Origin: Endozoicomonas sp. GU-1
Lineage (GTDB): Bacteria > Pseudomonadota > Gammaproteobacteria > Pseudomonadales > Endozoicomonadaceae
Assembly: GCF_027366395.1 (NCBI RefSeq)
Contig: NZ_CP114771.1
Span: forward strand, 4,340,001 to 4,404,000
DNA length: 64,000 bases
Direction of reading: 5' to 3'
Shown here: piece by piece, positions 62,552 through 64,000 of the stretch
Layout: every line of letters begins with the position of its first letter
Numbering within the stretch: the first letter of the stretch is position 1
Position numbers and translations under genes: made by a program
The notes under the pieces: model-generated
Told to the model about the DNA's origin: nothing
Databases searched by the model: none
The model's input: the letters and a program-made list of their open reading frames with translations, nothing else

Positions 62552-64000
62552 ATGACCATTCCCGCCAATGTCAGATCATTGTTGTCTGGCAACGGGCCAA
62601 AGTGGGCGCTTGTTGCCCTGATTGATCTAGCCCTGCTTTATGTCATTGCCCTGCTCTATTTCCAGGGTGAAGTGCTTTTCCCATTAACCCTGCTGGTTCT
62701 GGGCAGCCTGGGCACATGGATTTTTACCAGCAAGCGTGGTTACAGCTATCGCTACGTGTACCCATGTTTGCTGGGCATTATGATGTTTATCGTTTTTCCG
62801 CTGGTGTACACCTTTAGCATTTCGTTCACCAATTACGGCTCTGCCAATATTCTGAGTCTTGAGCGGGTCAAAGAGATTCACCTGAACAAGCAGGTAAAAA
62901 ACGGTGAACACACCTACACACTGGCGCTTTTTCAGCAAAACGATCAGTTTCAGTTACAGCTGACTGATAAAAACGACAAAAACAGTATGTATACCTCCGA
63001 CGCTTTCGTACTGAATGGTGATCCGGTAGAGGTTAATGCTCGCTCTGGAGCTGATGCAGAGGGTAACAAACTGTCCATGCGGGAGGTGGTCCAGCAACGC
63101 TCGGCGCTGGGATCAGTGGCTATTACCCTGACAGACGATACTCGCCTGGTGATGTCGTCCCTGCGTGAGTTTTCTGCCATGGCACCGCAGTATCGGGAAG
63201 AGGAAAACGACAGCCTGGTTGAGATAAACACCGGTAACGTCATACGCCCGGATATGACCACGGGGTTCTATGTGACCGACAGTGGTGAGCGGGTTGCCCC
63301 CGGTTTCTCTGTGTATGTGGGGGGAGAAAACTACGAACGTATGGTCAATGACAAAGGTATTCGTGAGCCGTTTTTCAAGATTTTTGTCTGGACCGTTGTC
63401 TTTTCTGCGGGCAGTGTTCTGTTCTGTCTGGTGATTGGTCTGTTGCTGGCTAACCTGATGCAGTGGGAACCACTGAAAGAGCGGGCGATTTACCGGGTGC
63501 TGCTGATCCTTCCCTATGCCGTGCCAGCGTTTATTTCCATTCTGATTTTCAAGGGCTTGTTTAACCAGAACTTCGGTGAGATCAATATGATCCTGGAAGG
63601 GCTGTTTGGCATCAGTCCTGAGTGGATGACTGACCCGACTTTTGCCAGAACCATGATTCTGATCGTCAACACCTGGCTGGGTTACCCCTATATGATGATC
63701 GTCTGTATGGGTCTGTTGAAAGCGATTCCGGACGATCTCTATGAAGCGTCTGCCATTGATGGTGCCAACCCGATCCATAACCTGTTGTATATAACACTGC
63801 CCAATATTGCCAAACCGCTGGCACCGATTCTGATTGCCAGCTTTGCCTTTAACTTCAATAACTTCGTGCTGATTGACCTGTTGACAGCGGGCGGCCCGAT
63901 GATGGCCGGAACGACAACGGAGGCAGGCTTCACGGATTTGCTGGTGAACTTCACCTTCCGTACGGCATTTGTCGCGGGTCAGGACTTTGGTCTGGCGTCT
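62552..64000 (+). CDS. malF: maltose/maltodextrin ABC transporter permease MalF (cut by window end)
   Basis: The first 483 residues of the inner-membrane permease. After two N-terminal helices there is MMFIVFPLVYTFSISFTNYG, then a large periplasmic domain (~95-255) of the kind unique to MalF. The permease core starts at FFKIFVWTVVFSAGSVLFCL, with the EAA loop DLYEASAIDGANPIHNLLYI (the ATPase contact). The start at ATG 62552 follows CCCGGAGAG. malG would be expected beyond the window. Confidence 0.95.
   Translation, partial: MTIPANVRSLLSGNGPKWALVALIDLALLYVIALLYFQGEVLFPLTLLVLGSLGTWIFTSKRGYSYRYVYPCLLGIMMFIVFPLVYTFSISFTNYGSANILSLERVKEIHLNKQVKNGEHTYTLALFQQNDQFQLQLTDKNDKNSMYTSDAFVLNGDPVEVNARSGADAEGNKLSMREVVQQRSALGSVAITLTDDTRLVMSSLREFSAMAPQYREEENDSLVEINTGNVIRPDMTTGFYVTDSGERVAPGFSVYVGGENYERMVNDKGIREPFFKIFVWTVVFSAGSVLFCLVIGLLLANLMQWEPLKERAIYRVLLILPYAVPAFISILIFKGLFNQNFGEINMILEGLFGISPEWMTDPTFARTMILIVNTWLGYPYMMIVCMGLLKAIPDDLYEASAIDGANPIHNLLYITLPNIAKPLAPILIASFAFNFNNFVLIDLLTAGGPMMAGTTTEAGFTDLLVNFTFRTAFVAGQDFGLAS

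Overview
The window looks like a chromosomal segment of a marine gammaproteobacterium of the Oceanospirillales/Endozoicomonas type. This is inferred from gammaproteobacterial-style RNA polymerase and ribosomal genes, a glycogen/maltodextrin cluster under a LacI-type regulator, many mobile elements, and several proteins that look built for contact with an animal host (a serpin, a trypsin-like protease, a small PSAP/PPxY protein, and repeated two-helix membrane proteins). No rRNA, CRISPR array or replication origin was seen.

Region 1 (1-14.3 kb) is an accessory graveyard. It holds a partial IS5-type transposase, a Uma2-family nuclease, a serpin with an Arg-Ser reactive centre and a C-terminal extension, a frameshifted IS66-type transposase, and two toxin-antitoxin pairs (BrnT/BrnA-like, VapBC). 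It also holds 20-35 codon relics of a surface-polysaccharide locus (ManC, phosphomannomutase, FlaA1/CapD-like), pieces of ISL3, IS4 and another DDE transposase, and a group II intron whose maturase is frameshifted.

Region 2 (14.8-27.9 kb) is the conserved tRNA-Trp-secE-nusG-rplKAJL-rpoBC block, with an L10 leader, a terminator/attenuator after rplL and a terminator after rpoC. rplL and rpoB are about 800 bp apart.

Region 3 (28-38.5 kb) starts with an unknown membrane protein, a 214-bp palindromic-ended element, tlyA, small periplasmic or hypothetical genes, yihD and glpX. It then gives rpsL-rpsG-fusA-tuf, which ends at a strong terminator instead of running into the S10 operon.

Region 4 (38.6-46 kb) is lineage-specific. 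Three tandem paralogues encode a disordered N-terminus, a two-helix membrane hairpin and a helical tail. They surround a 195-bp MITE with a perfect target duplication. Next come a 75-aa protein with PSAP, PPAY and PPSY motifs, an O-methyltransferase, a SapC-family protein and a secreted trypsin-like protease.

Region 5 (46-64 kb) handles alpha-glucans: glycogen phosphorylase, a lipoprotein alpha-amylase, glgX, an intact group II intron, glgB, maltoporin, a LacI-family regulator, malE and malF (cut by the window end). Palindromes of the form TGTAAACG-TTTACA precede glgP/amylase, glgX, glgB and malE, so the regulator probably controls them as one regulon. Two uptake genes are broken as the sequence stands: maltoporin by a 193-bp element with a perfect 9-bp target duplication, and malE by a one-base frameshift.
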